From: Maribrevibacterium harenarium | GTDB lineage: Bacteria; Pseudomonadota; Gammaproteobacteria; Pseudomonadales; Marinomonadaceae | DNA length: 64,000 nt | Reading direction: 5' to 3' | Assembly (NCBI RefSeq): GCF_006385675.1 | Contig: NZ_VFRR01000008.1 | Span: 22,425 to 86,424, forward strand | Shown: positions 46,315 through 56,041 of the stretch, piece by piece | Position numbering within the stretch: the first letter of the stretch is position 1 | Layout: every line of letters begins with the position of its first letter | Notes under the pieces: model-generated | Told to the model about the DNA's origin: nothing | What the model saw: the letters and a program-made list of their open reading frames with translations, nothing else | The model's database searches: none | Made by a program: the position numbers and the translations under genes

Positions 46315-49300
46315 CAATAATGCTCTTCTATATACCCATATGCCTTTTGGAACAGCTCTTTGTCTTTGCCTAAGCCAAACTGAGCCAATGTTACCAGCAG
46401 CGCCTTTTGGATTTCGCGCGGGCCGCTGTTGGAGTTTTGCCAGCCTTCAAAACGGGTGGCTTTAACGATCTTGTCGATCTGCTCTACCACATCGCCGATT
46501 AGTTTCGGCGTGGTTTCTGGTCGGGTTTCCAGGAAGAGTTTGGTTAAGGCCTGTTTGTTGTCTTCTTCGGTCACCACATGCTCGCCAGTTTCGCGTTCGG
46601 CTTGTACCGTGTCTTTGGCGGCGTCTAACAGGCCTTTTAACCAGTCGATAGCTTTGATGACACCGGCTTCGTAGTCTTGGCGCAGTTTTTCTAAGCGTTC
46701 ACCTAACTCGACAAACTTAGGGTCGTTACTGCCACGCAGGCGGCCCATCAAGTCAATTTCGAGGCGCTTCGCGCGTTGCTCTTGTTCTTTATCCGTCAGG
46801 GTAAAAATGGCGTGCTCATCCATGATCAGCTCGTCGATATCATCGCGGATGCGGTTGATGTCGGTATGCTCGTGGATCATCTTGATGGTTTCTGGGCCGA
46901 GGGCAGCCCACACCAAAGCGCCGGTTTGGCCGACTGGGCGCACCGATTCGTAAATCTGTGCCAACCATTTATAGTCTTTGCGATACGGGGCTAAGAAGGT
47001 GTCTGGGTTAATGGCCGACCAAAGCTTGGCTAACACACCAAAGCTCGCGGCGAACTCATCGCGTTTTTCATTAGTTGGCAAGCACTCTTGCGCCGCCATA
47101 ATGCCTTCGAAACCTTCCAAGGAGCGGTCAACACCCGGGAAAAAGGATAAACACTTGTCTAACTGGGCGGGTAATAATTCTTTAAAGGCTTCAATGCCTT
47201 CTACCACGCCGTCAATTTCTTCCGGGTTGTAGGCCAGCGCGGTGCGCAGGTTTTCAAACACGCCAAGGTAATCAATGATGAGGCCCATGTCTTTGCGCAC
47301 ATCGTCTGTTTCGTACAAGCGGTTGGTGCGGCACATGGCCTGTAGCAGCGTGTGGTCGCGCAGCGGTTTATCTAAGTACATGCAATAGCAGATTGGCGCA
47401 TCAAACCCGGTAAGTAACTTGGCGGTCACGATGATCAGCTGCAACGGGTGCTTAGGGTCTTTAAAGCTTTCGATTAAGTCTTTCTGGGTTTGGTCTTCGG
47501 CATCAATCTGCTGCCAACGTTCAAAATCTGCTTGTTTAATTGGCAACTCTAGATCGTCGTGCCACTTACGCCAGTCTTTATTTAGCTTGTCTTTTTTACC
47601 GCCTTCTTCGGCTTTTACCGGTGCCTGGTCGACATTCATCACCACTTCTACGGCATCAAAGCCGAGCTTTTCGCCCAGCAAGTAGTACATCTGCACGCAG
47701 GCATCGCGGTCGTATACCACCACCATGCCTTTCATCTTTTTCGGCTTCACGTGGCTGGTAAAGTGTTCGGCAATATCATTGCTGACGGCGGCCATGCGTT
47801 TAGGCGCTTTGAGCATCACTGCTAATTTGCCCGCGCGTTTAGACAGAGCCGCTTTTTCCTCGTCGTCGAGATTATTGTCTTTGGCGAGCTGTTCAAACTC
47901 TTGGTTGATGGCATCGCGGTCTACCCGTAGTTCTGCCAAGCGTGGCTCAAACTTCACTGGGTTAGTGGCGCCATCGCGTATCGACTGCTTGTAGCTGTAG
48001 CGATTCATGTAGCGGCCGGGGTCTTCTTCGGCACCGAATAACTTAAAGGTATTGCGGTCGATACCCGAAATTGGCGTACCCGTTAAACCATAGAAGTGCG
48101 CTTGTGGCAGAGCCCAGCGCATTTTCTCGCCCAAACCACCTTCCTGCGTGCGGTGCGCTTCGTCCACTAACACAATTATGTTATCGCGGCTGTTAAGGCC
48201 GTTGGGATTGCTGTCATCAATCTCGACATCTTTAAACTTAAAGATGGTGGTAATCAAAATGCCACGGCTGTCTTGCTCAATATGCTCACCAAGCTTTTTG
48301 CAGCTTTGTACTTTGATGAGGTTTTTAACGTCGGCACCGCCAAAGGTCTCGTTGATTTGGCTGTCTAGGTCACGGCGGTCTACCACAATCAATACGGTGG
48401 GGTTTTTCAGGTCATTATCTGCGCGGAGCATCTTGGCGGCGTAGAGCATTAACAACGATTTACCCGAGCCTTGGAAATGCCAGATAAGGCCTTTCTTCGG
48501 GTAGCCTTTGCGCACACGCTCTACTATTTGCTTGGCTGCTTCAAACTGGGGGTAACGCGGTAGAATTTTAATGCGCTTGGGTGGCGTGTTCTTACCGGTT
48601 TTAACCGTTGAAAATAGCGCGAAAGATTCCAGCAACTGCAATAAGGTTAGCGGGTTTAACAAACCCTCGCAGCTATTCAGCACCGATGCCAAGCCTGGCA
48701 AAATGTCATCGCGCAGGTCGGTATTGTGCCATGGCCCCCAATCTTTCACTCGAGCGTTGATGGCACCATAAGCAAAAGTTTTACCTTCACTAGCAAAACA
48801 CAAAAGGTTAGGTACAAAGAAGGGCTCTACGTTTTTCCAGTAGTGCTTTTTACCGCCCATAAAATCGGCAGCACCGTCTTGCCAGGTAACACTGGGGCGA
48901 GTCGCCGTTTTCACCTCGCCCACCACCAAAGGAATACCATTCACGTAGAGCACGATGTCAAAATAGACTTCGGTAGCCGCGATATAATGCACCTGCTGTG
49001 ACACCACAAATTGGTTGTTGGCTATATTGTCGAAATCAATCAGGTTGATGGTGATATGGTCGCCATTCTCACCAAAGGGTAAGGTCTTTTCGGCCATTAA
49101 CCATTCATGAAAGTTCTCATTGGCTTTTACCAAACCAGTATGGCGTGCTTCCAGCACCACGCCGCGCAGCTTGTAAATCACTTCATCAGCATAATCGGGT
49201 TGTTTGGCAATATCGGGATTTAACGAACACAAGGCGTCTTTAAGCCACTCATCAACGAAGATATCCTGCGCTTGTTTGGGCAGGTTTTCACCGTGGCAGT

Positions 49301-49376
49301 AAGTCCATTTTACGCCGCTTAACCCCTTTAAGCGGTCAATAATTCCATTTTCTGTGACGGTTTGTTCGTTAAACAT
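46314..49376 (-). CDS. hsdR: Type I restriction enzyme R subunit (HsdR)
   Basis: The 1020-residue endonuclease and translocase subunit. An N-terminal nuclease domain contains VPLVVGEVKTAT (Glu-x-Lys), then a DEAD-type motor domain with Walker A FQGSGKS, DEAH box VDEAHR and TGTPIS, and a C-terminal region with LKRLRQ-like helices contacting HsdM. It cuts unmodified DNA after translocation. The ATG lies at the hsdS stop (TAATG). Size and motif order are complete. Confidence 0.95.
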   Translation of the reverse strand: MFNEQTVTENGIIDRLKGLSGVKWTYCHGENLPKQAQDIFVDEWLKDALCSLNPDIAKQPDYADEVIYKLRGVVLEARHTGLVKANENFHEWLMAEKTLPFGENGDHITINLIDFDNIANNQFVVSQQVHYIAATEVYFDIVLYVNGIPLVVGEVKTATRPSVTWQDGAADFMGGKKHYWKNVEPFFVPNLLCFASEGKTFAYGAINARVKDWGPWHNTDLRDDILPGLASVLNSCEGLLNPLTLLQLLESFALFSTVKTGKNTPPKRIKILPRYPQFEAAKQIVERVRKGYPKKGLIWHFQGSGKSLLMLYAAKMLRADNDLKNPTVLIVVDRRDLDSQINETFGGADVKNLIKVQSCKKLGEHIEQDSRGILITTIFKFKDVEIDDSNPNGLNSRDNIIVLVDEAHRTQEGGLGEKMRWALPQAHFYGLTGTPISGIDRNTFKLFGAEEDPGRYMNRYSYKQSIRDGATNPVKFEPRLAELRVDRDAINQEFEQLAKDNNLDDEEKAALSKRAGKLAVMLKAPKRMAAVSNDIAEHFTSHVKPKKMKGMVVVYDRDACVQMYYLLGEKLGFDAVEVVMNVDQAPVKAEEGGKKDKLNKDWRKWHDDLELPIKQADFERWQQIDAEDQTQKDLIESFKDPKHPLQLIIVTAKLLTGFDAPICYCMYLDKPLRDHTLLQAMCRTNRLYETDDVRKDMGLIIDYLGVFENLRTALAYNPEEIDGVVEGIEAFKELLPAQLDKCLSFFPGVDRSLEGFEGIMAAQECLPTNEKRDEFAASFGVLAKLWSAINPDTFLAPYRKDYKWLAQIYESVRPVGQTGALVWAALGPETIKMIHEHTDINRIRDDIDELIMDEHAIFTLTDKEQEQRAKRLEIDLMGRLRGSNDPKFVELGERLEKLRQDYEAGVIKAIDWLKGLLDAAKDTVQAERETGEHVVTEEDNKQALTKLFLETRPETTPKLIGDVVEQIDKIVKATRFEGWQNSNSGPREIQKALLVTLAQFGLGKDKELFQKAYGYIEEHY

Positions 49377-50458
49377 TATGCGGCCCTATTTAGTAATGCT
49401 TTCTTAATGTTTTTTAGGGATGTTGTGTGCTTATTGAGACTATCAATTTTCAATTCGACTCCCTTCAGCAGAGCAACGATAGAATCCTGTTCTGATTTTG
49501 AAGGCCAGAGTTTAGTAACAGCATGAATATCATTCCTATTTAGAGTGGGAACGCCGGTTCCTGTTGCATACCTCTCCAACTTCATGCACTCCAAGAAGTA
49601 CTTTACGTATTCAGGGTTATTTCCTTTAAAGTCTTTTACGTAAAGCGAGGTATTCAAAGGCCAGTACTCTTTATCTGTATAAAATACTTTACCAATAGTT
49701 CCGCTTCTTCCTGTGATTACACCAGGACCACTAACATCAGTTTCGTTATGAAAGCCATTTACGCCGTTTGATCCATAAATTGTTACGTCACCTTCAATAC
49801 GGTCTTGAGTGGGCAGATCAAATCCTCTTTGAAGCTCAAATACGTCTTTGATTTTTATTTTTTTCCAATTTTTACCATTCGACGGTTTAGTCGTATGAAT
49901 TGTTTTGATTTTATCTAAAAACGCTGAAAGTGAATCTGTAGCAGCAGATGAGCTTAATAATACGTCCTCCAACTTAGCGAGGATGTACAACAATCTTCTT
50001 TGTTCTGCCAAATCTGGAAAAGAAAATGTTTGTCGCTCCAGCACCTTCCATTTGATGGTTGGAGAAAGAGAGCCCTCTGAAACAGCCACTGCCCGATTCA
50101 TAAAAACATCTGACTGCATAAAAAATGGCAAAAATTCAGGTATGACATTTTGAGGATTCGCCTCAAGCACCATTGCATGTGCCGAGCAAATACAATCCCA
50201 GTCTGCCACGGCCACTTTGCGTTGATAAGCGCGGCGCTTGCCAAAAATGATTTGCCCTTTCTTTACCAATAGTTTTTGGCCTGCAACATCACTGGGCACA
50301 CCGTGACGTTTTATTTTTAAACTATCTGGGTCCAAATGTTCTAGGCCAACATAGATTTCAAGGTCAGTTTCACTGGGCTCGACACGCTTGGAAATATGCT
50401 TAGCGATATCGCCAAACTTCACCATTTGCCAGCCATCGGGTAATTGTTGCTCTGTCAT
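49376..50458 (-). CDS. hsdS: Type I restriction-modification specificity subunit (HsdS)
   Basis: A 360-residue specificity protein with two target-recognition domains: the first from about residue 8 (WQMVKFGDIAKHISKRV) to 150 and the second from about residue 205 (KIKIKDVFELQRGFDLP) to 330, each followed by a helical spacer (AEQRRLLYILAKLED; EQDSIVALLKGVELK). It sets the sequence specificity for methylation and cleavage. It is slightly short for the family. It abuts hsdM and hsdR. The second half is richer in A and T than its neighbours, suggesting exchange of a recognition domain. Confidence 0.92.
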   Translation of the reverse strand: MTEQQLPDGWQMVKFGDIAKHISKRVEPSETDLEIYVGLEHLDPDSLKIKRHGVPSDVAGQKLLVKKGQIIFGKRRAYQRKVAVADWDCICSAHAMVLEANPQNVIPEFLPFFMQSDVFMNRAVAVSEGSLSPTIKWKVLERQTFSFPDLAEQRRLLYILAKLEDVLLSSSAATDSLSAFLDKIKTIHTTKPSNGKNWKKIKIKDVFELQRGFDLPTQDRIEGDVTIYGSNGVNGFHNETDVSGPGVITGRSGTIGKVFYTDKEYWPLNTSLYVKDFKGNNPEYVKYFLECMKLERYATGTGVPTLNRNDIHAVTKLWPSKSEQDSIVALLKGVELKIDSLNKHTTSLKNIKKALLNRAA

Positions 50459-51961
50459 TTACTGCTCCACCTTGCTAACTTCAGTCTCAAACCCCAGCTC
50501 AGCAAGGCTTTGGAATAACTTATTGGTCTGCTTTTTCAATTGCACCCGGCTAACTTTCCATGCCTCGATGGCATGTTCAATATCGTGCACTTCGCCATTG
50601 TTTTGCGCTTGCACATAGAGCGGTATCGATAGATTGTAGAGATTCTCTTTAAGGGTATCGATGTCCACCAACGCGGTAATGTCGCTCTGCTTTTCTGGTG
50701 TAAAGTAAGCCTCGCATAACACGGATAAATCCTCATCCGATAAGCGGCTGTGGGCGCGCTCTCGGGTAACGTGTTCTACGCCATTGATAAACAACACCTT
50801 GTTTTTACGCTCGGCGGGTTTATTGCAATTAAGCACCACCACGCAGGATTCCATCGGCGAGTTGTAAAACAGATTTGGCCCAAGGCCAATCACTGCTTCG
50901 ATAATGTCGGACTCAATCACTTGTTTACGAATGCTTTGCTCGGAATCGCGGAACAACACGCCGTGTGGCCAGAGCATGGCGGCGCGGCCTGTATCGGGTT
51001 TTAGGCTTTTAATGATATGGGTGTAAAACGCATAATCGGCGCAGCCTTGCGGTGGTACGCCGTAGAGGTTGCGGCCATAAGGGTCGGCGGCAAACTTATC
51101 GCGGTTCCACTTTTTAATCGAATATGGCGGGTTAGCGAATATCACATCAAACTGCTTGAGCTGGTCGTTTTCAATAAACTTGGGTTCCGCCAGGGTATCG
51201 CCGCGCAGCACATCGAATTCTTCAATGTCGTGCAAGAACATGTTCATACGCGCAATGGCGGAGGTGAGCAGGTTTACTTCTTGGCCATAGAGGTGCACAG
51301 ACCTCCATTCCTCACCGTGAGTACGCAAATCCATCACTGCGTTAAGCAACATACCACCAGTGCCGCAGGTAGGGTCATAAGCAGTTTCACCGGGTTTTAA
51401 GCCCATGATGCGGGTCATTAAATGCACCACGGTACGGTTGGTATAAAACTCAGCAGCGGTGTGGCCAGAGTCGTCGGCGAATTTTTTGATTAGGTATTCG
51501 TAAGCCTCGCCCAGATCATCTTGCGCAACCGACTTAATACCCAGCGGAATTTTACTGAAGTGCTCAATGAGGTCAGATAACAGGTGATCGGGCAGGCGTT
51601 CTTTGTTGGTCCACTGGGCATCACCAAATACCCCATGTAAGCGCGGGTTGTTGGCTTCAATTAAACGCAGTGCGTTTTGAATGGCTTCACCGATGTTTTT
51701 GCTGGTGTGGCGCACCTTTTCCCAGCGGGCTTCCTTGGGAATATCAAAACGGTGGAACATGGGCATGGCGGCGTATTCGGCATCGCCTTCATGGATCTCC
51801 AAGGCTTCGGTGTATTCTTCCAAATACACATCCGACAGGCGCTTATAAAATAGCAGCGGGAAGATGTACTGTTTGTAGTCTGAAGCGTCGATTTGGCCGC
51901 GTAAAAACTCGGCGGCGCCCCAGAGCAAATCCTCTAATTTTTTCTTATTTAATGCGCTCAT
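50459..51961 (-). CDS. hsdM: Type I restriction-modification methyltransferase subunit (HsdM) 1
   Basis: A 500-residue N6-adenine methyltransferase. Helical N-terminal domain, then the SAM motif DPTCGTGGM and catalytic motif NPPYS near residue 283. It partners HsdS to methylate and HsdR to restrict. It overlaps the AlbA_2 gene (ATGA) and abuts hsdS. A second HsdM of similar length is encoded at 54043-55542. Confidence 0.95.
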   Translation of the reverse strand: MSALNKKKLEDLLWGAAEFLRGQIDASDYKQYIFPLLFYKRLSDVYLEEYTEALEIHEGDAEYAAMPMFHRFDIPKEARWEKVRHTSKNIGEAIQNALRLIEANNPRLHGVFGDAQWTNKERLPDHLLSDLIEHFSKIPLGIKSVAQDDLGEAYEYLIKKFADDSGHTAAEFYTNRTVVHLMTRIMGLKPGETAYDPTCGTGGMLLNAVMDLRTHGEEWRSVHLYGQEVNLLTSAIARMNMFLHDIEEFDVLRGDTLAEPKFIENDQLKQFDVIFANPPYSIKKWNRDKFAADPYGRNLYGVPPQGCADYAFYTHIIKSLKPDTGRAAMLWPHGVLFRDSEQSIRKQVIESDIIEAVIGLGPNLFYNSPMESCVVVLNCNKPAERKNKVLFINGVEHVTRERAHSRLSDEDLSVLCEAYFTPEKQSDITALVDIDTLKENLYNLSIPLYVQAQNNGEVHDIEHAIEAWKVSRVQLKKQTNKLFQSLAELGFETEVSKVEQ

Positions 51962-53424
51962 GATGTCTTCTTATCGCTTAGTTGCTGCTTTAGCTGCTGG
52001 CCAAGCGCTGTTAAACGGTATTTTTGGTTACGGCTGGTTGGCTTGTCTGGAATGGTCATTTCTACCAAGGCTGGGGTGATCTCCAGCGCCGGTTTTAAGT
52101 AGTGTTTACGGAAATGCTCGGCGTTTTTCAGTGCCATTAATGCCATTAATTCGTCGCGGCTGTGCTCTTGGCTCATGAGGCTGATCATCCGTGCGACTTC
52201 CGTGTTGACTTCCGTGGTGACTTCCGTGGTGACTTCCGTGGTGACTTCCGTGGTGACTTCCGTGGCGAACAGGGTCAAAGTCACACCGGAGCTGCTGTCG
52301 GAGTGCCATTTGGGCGCGGGTAGGCCCGCTGCTTTGCAAGCATATTGGATCACCACACTGCCGCGGCCAAGCTTTTCCATGTAGCCTTGCAGGTATAAGC
52401 CGTGGGCAATGTCTGGGTTACGCAGTACCGAGATATGGCCTTGCTGAATTTTGTGCTCGTCGATGCCTTGCGGAAACGCACCTGAGTTCCATATTTTCAG
52501 ATGCGCTGGGCTAACTTCTACCTTAATGCCGCCGGCAAAGTTGCTGTAATCGCGGTGGGCAAAGGCGTTGACAATGGCTTCGCGTACCGCTTGTTCTGGG
52601 TACATGGGGATGTCTTCGCGCTGATTATTAGCGCTGCTAAAGCGTGCGCGCGATGGCGTATTACGCATCACAAAGGTAATCAGCTGCTCGATCACCTCGG
52701 CCATTGGACCATCGAGGTGCTGTAAATCCTGATATTCGTCGTCGGCCTTATGGCGATAACACACAGCACGCACGCGGGCTTGCGGATGGCGTTTACCCGG
52801 CGCACTGGCCAATAATAGATCGGCGGCATTGGTTAAGCGGCCGTATTTGGCCAAAGATAACAATTGCAACTGGTGCAGTAAGCCTTGTTCGGCTTGCGCG
52901 ACTTCTTTGGGAATGCGTTTGGCGGATAGCAGTTTTTTACAAGCGCTGGCTGATAAACCTTGTTCGTCGAGTTCAGACGAGAACAAACGCTCCCAGCGGG
53001 TAGGTTCTACTTGCTTGCGCATAACCATGTCGCGGATGGTATCAACATCGGCTTTTTGGGTTTGCTCGCCGGCACGTATGTAGATGTCACTGTTAAAGGC
53101 GTAGGGGATGTCTTTGCCGGCAGGCACTTCGATCACTAATAACTGTTTGTTTTCGACTTGCTGTACTTCTACCGAAAACAGTACTGGCGGTTGAATGGCC
53201 GATTTAAGCTGGCTTTCGAGCTGTTCAGCCACTTGTTCGGCATACTCTACGCCCTTGATTTGGCCGTTATCATCGACCCCACATAGCAGGTAACCACCTT
53301 GGGTATTTAAAAAGGCACATACTTGCGGACCGCAGTGTTTTAACTCGCAGCTTGTAAGGTATTCAAGGGTTTGATTTTCGCCCAGCGACAATAGTTGCTT
53401 GAGTTGTGCGGCCGTTTTACTCAT
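51958..53424 (-). CDS. AlbA_2-domain ATP-binding protein with C-terminal TTEV repeats
   Basis: A 488-residue protein. The N-terminus is an AlbA_2/DUF4-type domain (ENQTLEYLTS to GGYLLCGVDDNGQIKG), followed by a histidine-kinase-like ATPase region (YPEQAVREAIVNAFAHRDY; LGRGSVVIQYACK) and a C-terminal winged helix. Between them, residues about 387-410 are a tandem TTEV repeat encoded by 12-bp DNA repeats. Proteins of this kind are often encoded within type I RM loci and act as regulators or defence factors. It overlaps both neighbours. Confidence 0.8.
   Translation of the reverse strand: MSKTAAQLKQLLSLGENQTLEYLTSCELKHCGPQVCAFLNTQGGYLLCGVDDNGQIKGVEYAEQVAEQLESQLKSAIQPPVLFSVEVQQVENKQLLVIEVPAGKDIPYAFNSDIYIRAGEQTQKADVDTIRDMVMRKQVEPTRWERLFSSELDEQGLSASACKKLLSAKRIPKEVAQAEQGLLHQLQLLSLAKYGRLTNAADLLLASAPGKRHPQARVRAVCYRHKADDEYQDLQHLDGPMAEVIEQLITFVMRNTPSRARFSSANNQREDIPMYPEQAVREAIVNAFAHRDYSNFAGGIKVEVSPAHLKIWNSGAFPQGIDEHKIQQGHISVLRNPDIAHGLYLQGYMEKLGRGSVVIQYACKAAGLPAPKWHSDSSSGVTLTLFATEVTTEVTTEVTTEVTTEVNTEVARMISLMSQEHSRDELMALMALKNAEHFRKHYLKPALEITPALVEMTIPDKPTSRNQKYRLTALGQQLKQQLSDKKTS
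52201..52260 (-). repeat. 12-bp tandem repeat within the AlbA_2 protein gene
   Basis: Five head-to-tail copies of a 12-bp unit (plus strand CGTGGTGACTTC; the first has one change), ending at CGTGGCGAAC. It encodes TTEV repeats. A 12-bp unit keeps the frame, so copy-number change would vary protein length without turning it off. Confidence 0.9.
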
Positions 53425-54046
53425 GGCTTGCTCCTACTGAGGCGCTCACTTGACTGACATTTTGAAAATGTTCGGTCAGGCGCTGCTCTACGTCTTGATA
53501 GCGAGAGAATTGCGCAACCACAAAAAGATTGGCGTCGTCGTCGCGATCGAACTTTTGCACCCAGTTGCCTTGGCGATCATCCAGTGGCAGTTGTTCCATG
53601 GTGGCGTCTTCGTATAAGTCGATCACCTTAATATTGGAAATGGACGCTGCACCTTTGCGCAGTGTCAATTCTGAGCGCTGTTCTTGGGTTTTGTAACCTA
53701 AATCCATTAATAGACGGCGGGCGAAGACGACTTGATCGTGCGCTAAAAACCAGCGAGGTTTATTGAGCTCGATGGCTTTTTTCATCTCTTTATGGGTAAT
53801 CGATAGGCCAGTTGCATCAACGCCACTACCGTATTGCGGGGTAATGATGCCTAAAAACAGGTCGCATTTTTCTACTGCTTTTAAGCAGCTTTCGAAGGCG
53901 GTTTCGTTAGACGATACCGGCACTGTGCCTTTATGCGACATCCAAACTTCATAACCAAAGGTAGTTAGTAGCGTGTATACGCGGTCGAGCAGCTCTTCTA
54001 CGCCATAAACGGTGGATGACACCATCACCGTGAGCTTTTTGCTCAT
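53417..54046 (-). CDS. DUF4062 domain protein
   Basis: A 209-residue protein with DUF4062 features: KLTVMVSSTVYGVEELLDRV at the N-terminus and CDLFLGIITPQYGSGV, typical of a Rossmann-like fold found in NTPase-associated and defence proteins. The molecular role is unknown. It overlaps hsdM2 upstream and the AlbA_2 gene downstream by 4 and 8 bp. Confidence 0.75.
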   Translation of the reverse strand: MSKKLTVMVSSTVYGVEELLDRVYTLLTTFGYEVWMSHKGTVPVSSNETAFESCLKAVEKCDLFLGIITPQYGSGVDATGLSITHKEMKKAIELNKPRWFLAHDQVVFARRLLMDLGYKTQEQRSELTLRKGAASISNIKVIDLYEDATMEQLPLDDRQGNWVQKFDRDDDANLFVVAQFSRYQDVEQRLTEHFQNVSQVSASVGASHE

Positions 54047-55542
54047 AATTCAAACCCTTCCTTGATCAACAGTGATTCCAGTTCATTTTCGGCTTGCTCC
54101 AGGGCGGCCAGTTTTTGTTGGAAGTCTTTTAGCGCTTCTTCCACTGTGATGGTTTCTTCTTCCAGTGGTTTTTGTACATAACGCGCGATATTGAGGTTGA
54201 AGTCGTTTTCTTCAATCTCAGTTAACGCTACCCAGCGCGCAACGCCTTCGATTTCTTCGGCTTTAGGGCCTGCGGCTTCTTGCTGGCGATAGATGTTAAA
54301 AATTTCGTCGGCTTGATCATTAGACAAGGTATTTTGCGCACGGCCTTTGGTGAAGATTTCTTCTGCATTAATGATCAGTACGTGATCTTGATGATCGGCT
54401 GGGCGTGATTTGCGCAGCACTAAAATGCAGGCAGGAATGCCTGTGCCATAAAACAGGTTTGACGCCACGCCGATGATGGCTTCGATGCGGTTTTCTTGCA
54501 GCAGCTTGGTGCGGATTGCGCCTTCGGCCCCACCACGAAATAGTACGCCATGTGGCAATACCACTGCCATGCGCCCTTGCTCGTTTAACGAGGCAAACAT
54601 ATGTTGCACCCAGGCAAAATCACCGTTGGTTTTAGGTGCTAAACCATATTGTTTACGGCCATAAGGGTCGGCAGACCAGAGATCATAGCCCCATTCTTTG
54701 AGGCTAAATGGCGGGTTGGCGATTACACAATCAAAGGTTTCTAAGCGATCATTCACCAAAAACTTCGGCTCGCGCAGGGTGTCGCCGCGAACGATGTCAA
54801 AATCTTCCTGACCATGTAAAAACAGGTTCATGCGGGCAATGGCCTCGGTGGTGAGGTTCTTCTCCTGGCCTTTGATTTTTAGCAAACGCGGATCACCGCC
54901 GTTTTCTTTAACGTGGTGGATGGTTTCCAGTAGCATGCCGCCGGTACCACAAGCCGGGTCGTAGACGCTTTCACCCGCTTGCGGGTCTAGGATGTTAACC
55001 ATTAAACGAACAATGGTGCGCGGGGTATAGAACTCACCGGCCTTTTTATTAGCCTTATCAGCAAAGCGTTTGATGAGGTATTCGTAGGCTCGGCCCATAT
55101 CATCGTCGCGAACAGACGCTACACCCAGGTTCACTTTGTTGAAATGGTTAAGCAAGGTAGCTAAGAGTTCATCCGACAGGCGTTCTTTATTGGTCCAGCT
55201 GGCATCGCCGAATATGCCGTGTAGCTTTGGGTTAGCCAGTTCTATACCGCGAAACGCATCTTTTAAGGCTTGGCCTATGTCTTTAGTTTCGGCAAAAACG
55301 TCTTTCCAGTGGCACTCTTCTGGGATTTGAATACGGTGAAACATGTCGCCTTTGGCAAGCTCTTCATCGCCCACTTGTTCCATGGCGTCGATAAATTCCT
55401 CGTCGTACACATCGCAAATGCGCTTAAAAAAGAGGATCGGGAAAATGTAAGTCTTGTAGTCCGATGCATCGATAGGCCCGGTAATAATGTGGGCTGCATG
55501 CCATAGGTGTGCTTCGAGGTCTTTGATGTTAATTAGGGTCAT
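54043..55542 (-). CDS. hsdM: Type I restriction-modification methyltransferase subunit (HsdM) 2
   Basis: A 499-residue N6-adenine methyltransferase with DPACGTGGM and NPPFS. It resembles the other HsdM in layout but is a clear paralogue, not a copy (for example CGTGGMLLETIH against CGTGGMLLNAVM). It is the first methylase of the operon, directly after the XRE regulator. Whether it shares the single HsdS or modifies DNA alone is unknown. Confidence 0.92.
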   Translation of the reverse strand: MTLINIKDLEAHLWHAAHIITGPIDASDYKTYIFPILFFKRICDVYDEEFIDAMEQVGDEELAKGDMFHRIQIPEECHWKDVFAETKDIGQALKDAFRGIELANPKLHGIFGDASWTNKERLSDELLATLLNHFNKVNLGVASVRDDDMGRAYEYLIKRFADKANKKAGEFYTPRTIVRLMVNILDPQAGESVYDPACGTGGMLLETIHHVKENGGDPRLLKIKGQEKNLTTEAIARMNLFLHGQEDFDIVRGDTLREPKFLVNDRLETFDCVIANPPFSLKEWGYDLWSADPYGRKQYGLAPKTNGDFAWVQHMFASLNEQGRMAVVLPHGVLFRGGAEGAIRTKLLQENRIEAIIGVASNLFYGTGIPACILVLRKSRPADHQDHVLIINAEEIFTKGRAQNTLSNDQADEIFNIYRQQEAAGPKAEEIEGVARWVALTEIEENDFNLNIARYVQKPLEEETITVEEALKDFQQKLAALEQAENELESLLIKEGFEL

Positions 55543-55769
55543 TTTGTATTCTCATTCACAGCGGAGGCCGCAGGCGATTTTTCGAGTAGTTCGTGTATAT
55601 CGCAGTTAAACAAATCGCACAGCTTATCTAATGCCTCTAAGTCCACCTTAAGCGCAGTTTCTTTGTACAGTAGCGTGACGGTGGTACGGCTGAGGCCGGT
55701 TTCACGCATCACGTCGCTAATGCGCATTTTTCTCTCACCCATTAATCGGGCTAGGTGGCAGCGGATCAT
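55539..55769 (-). CDS. Small XRE/Cro-type regulator
   Basis: A 76-residue single HTH (SDVMRETGLSRTTVTLLYKE) with a short C-terminal tail. It is the first gene of the operon and overlaps hsdM2 (ATGA), so it is a probable autoregulator that delays restriction relative to methylation, as C proteins do; this is inference. The 270 bp upstream (55770-56041) hold no other gene and must carry the operon promoter. Confidence 0.8.
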   Translation of the reverse strand: MIRCHLARLMGERKMRISDVMRETGLSRTTVTLLYKETALKVDLEALDKLCDLFNCDIHELLEKSPAASAVNENTK

Positions 55770-56041
55770 GCTCTCTCCACGGTGTTTTCTTAACCATAAA
55801 CTTGGGGATTTTTCACTGTTGCTTACCCTACCACGATTATGATTATTCTCAACTTATTTGAGTTAAAACCAAATAATTGAGCGTATTTGTTATTCGTTCG
55901 GTGCCGGTTGTTGGTACGCTGGCGGTTCACGGGAATGCCTCTGGCGGTATTGTCTGCCTTAGCCTTTAATCCTCGCCCAGCCTTTAGGTTGACTGGCGGT
56001 GCACTGCAAGGCGACAAGCCTACATAGGATTCATCGCCTTT

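Noticed and set aside
52201..52260. A CRISPR-like array
   Set aside because: The repeats are 12 bp with no spacers and code for protein.
52106..52384. SHHG or SVVT repeat peptides in the frames opposite to the AlbA_2 gene
   Set aside because: They are by-products of the 12-bp repeat in other frames.
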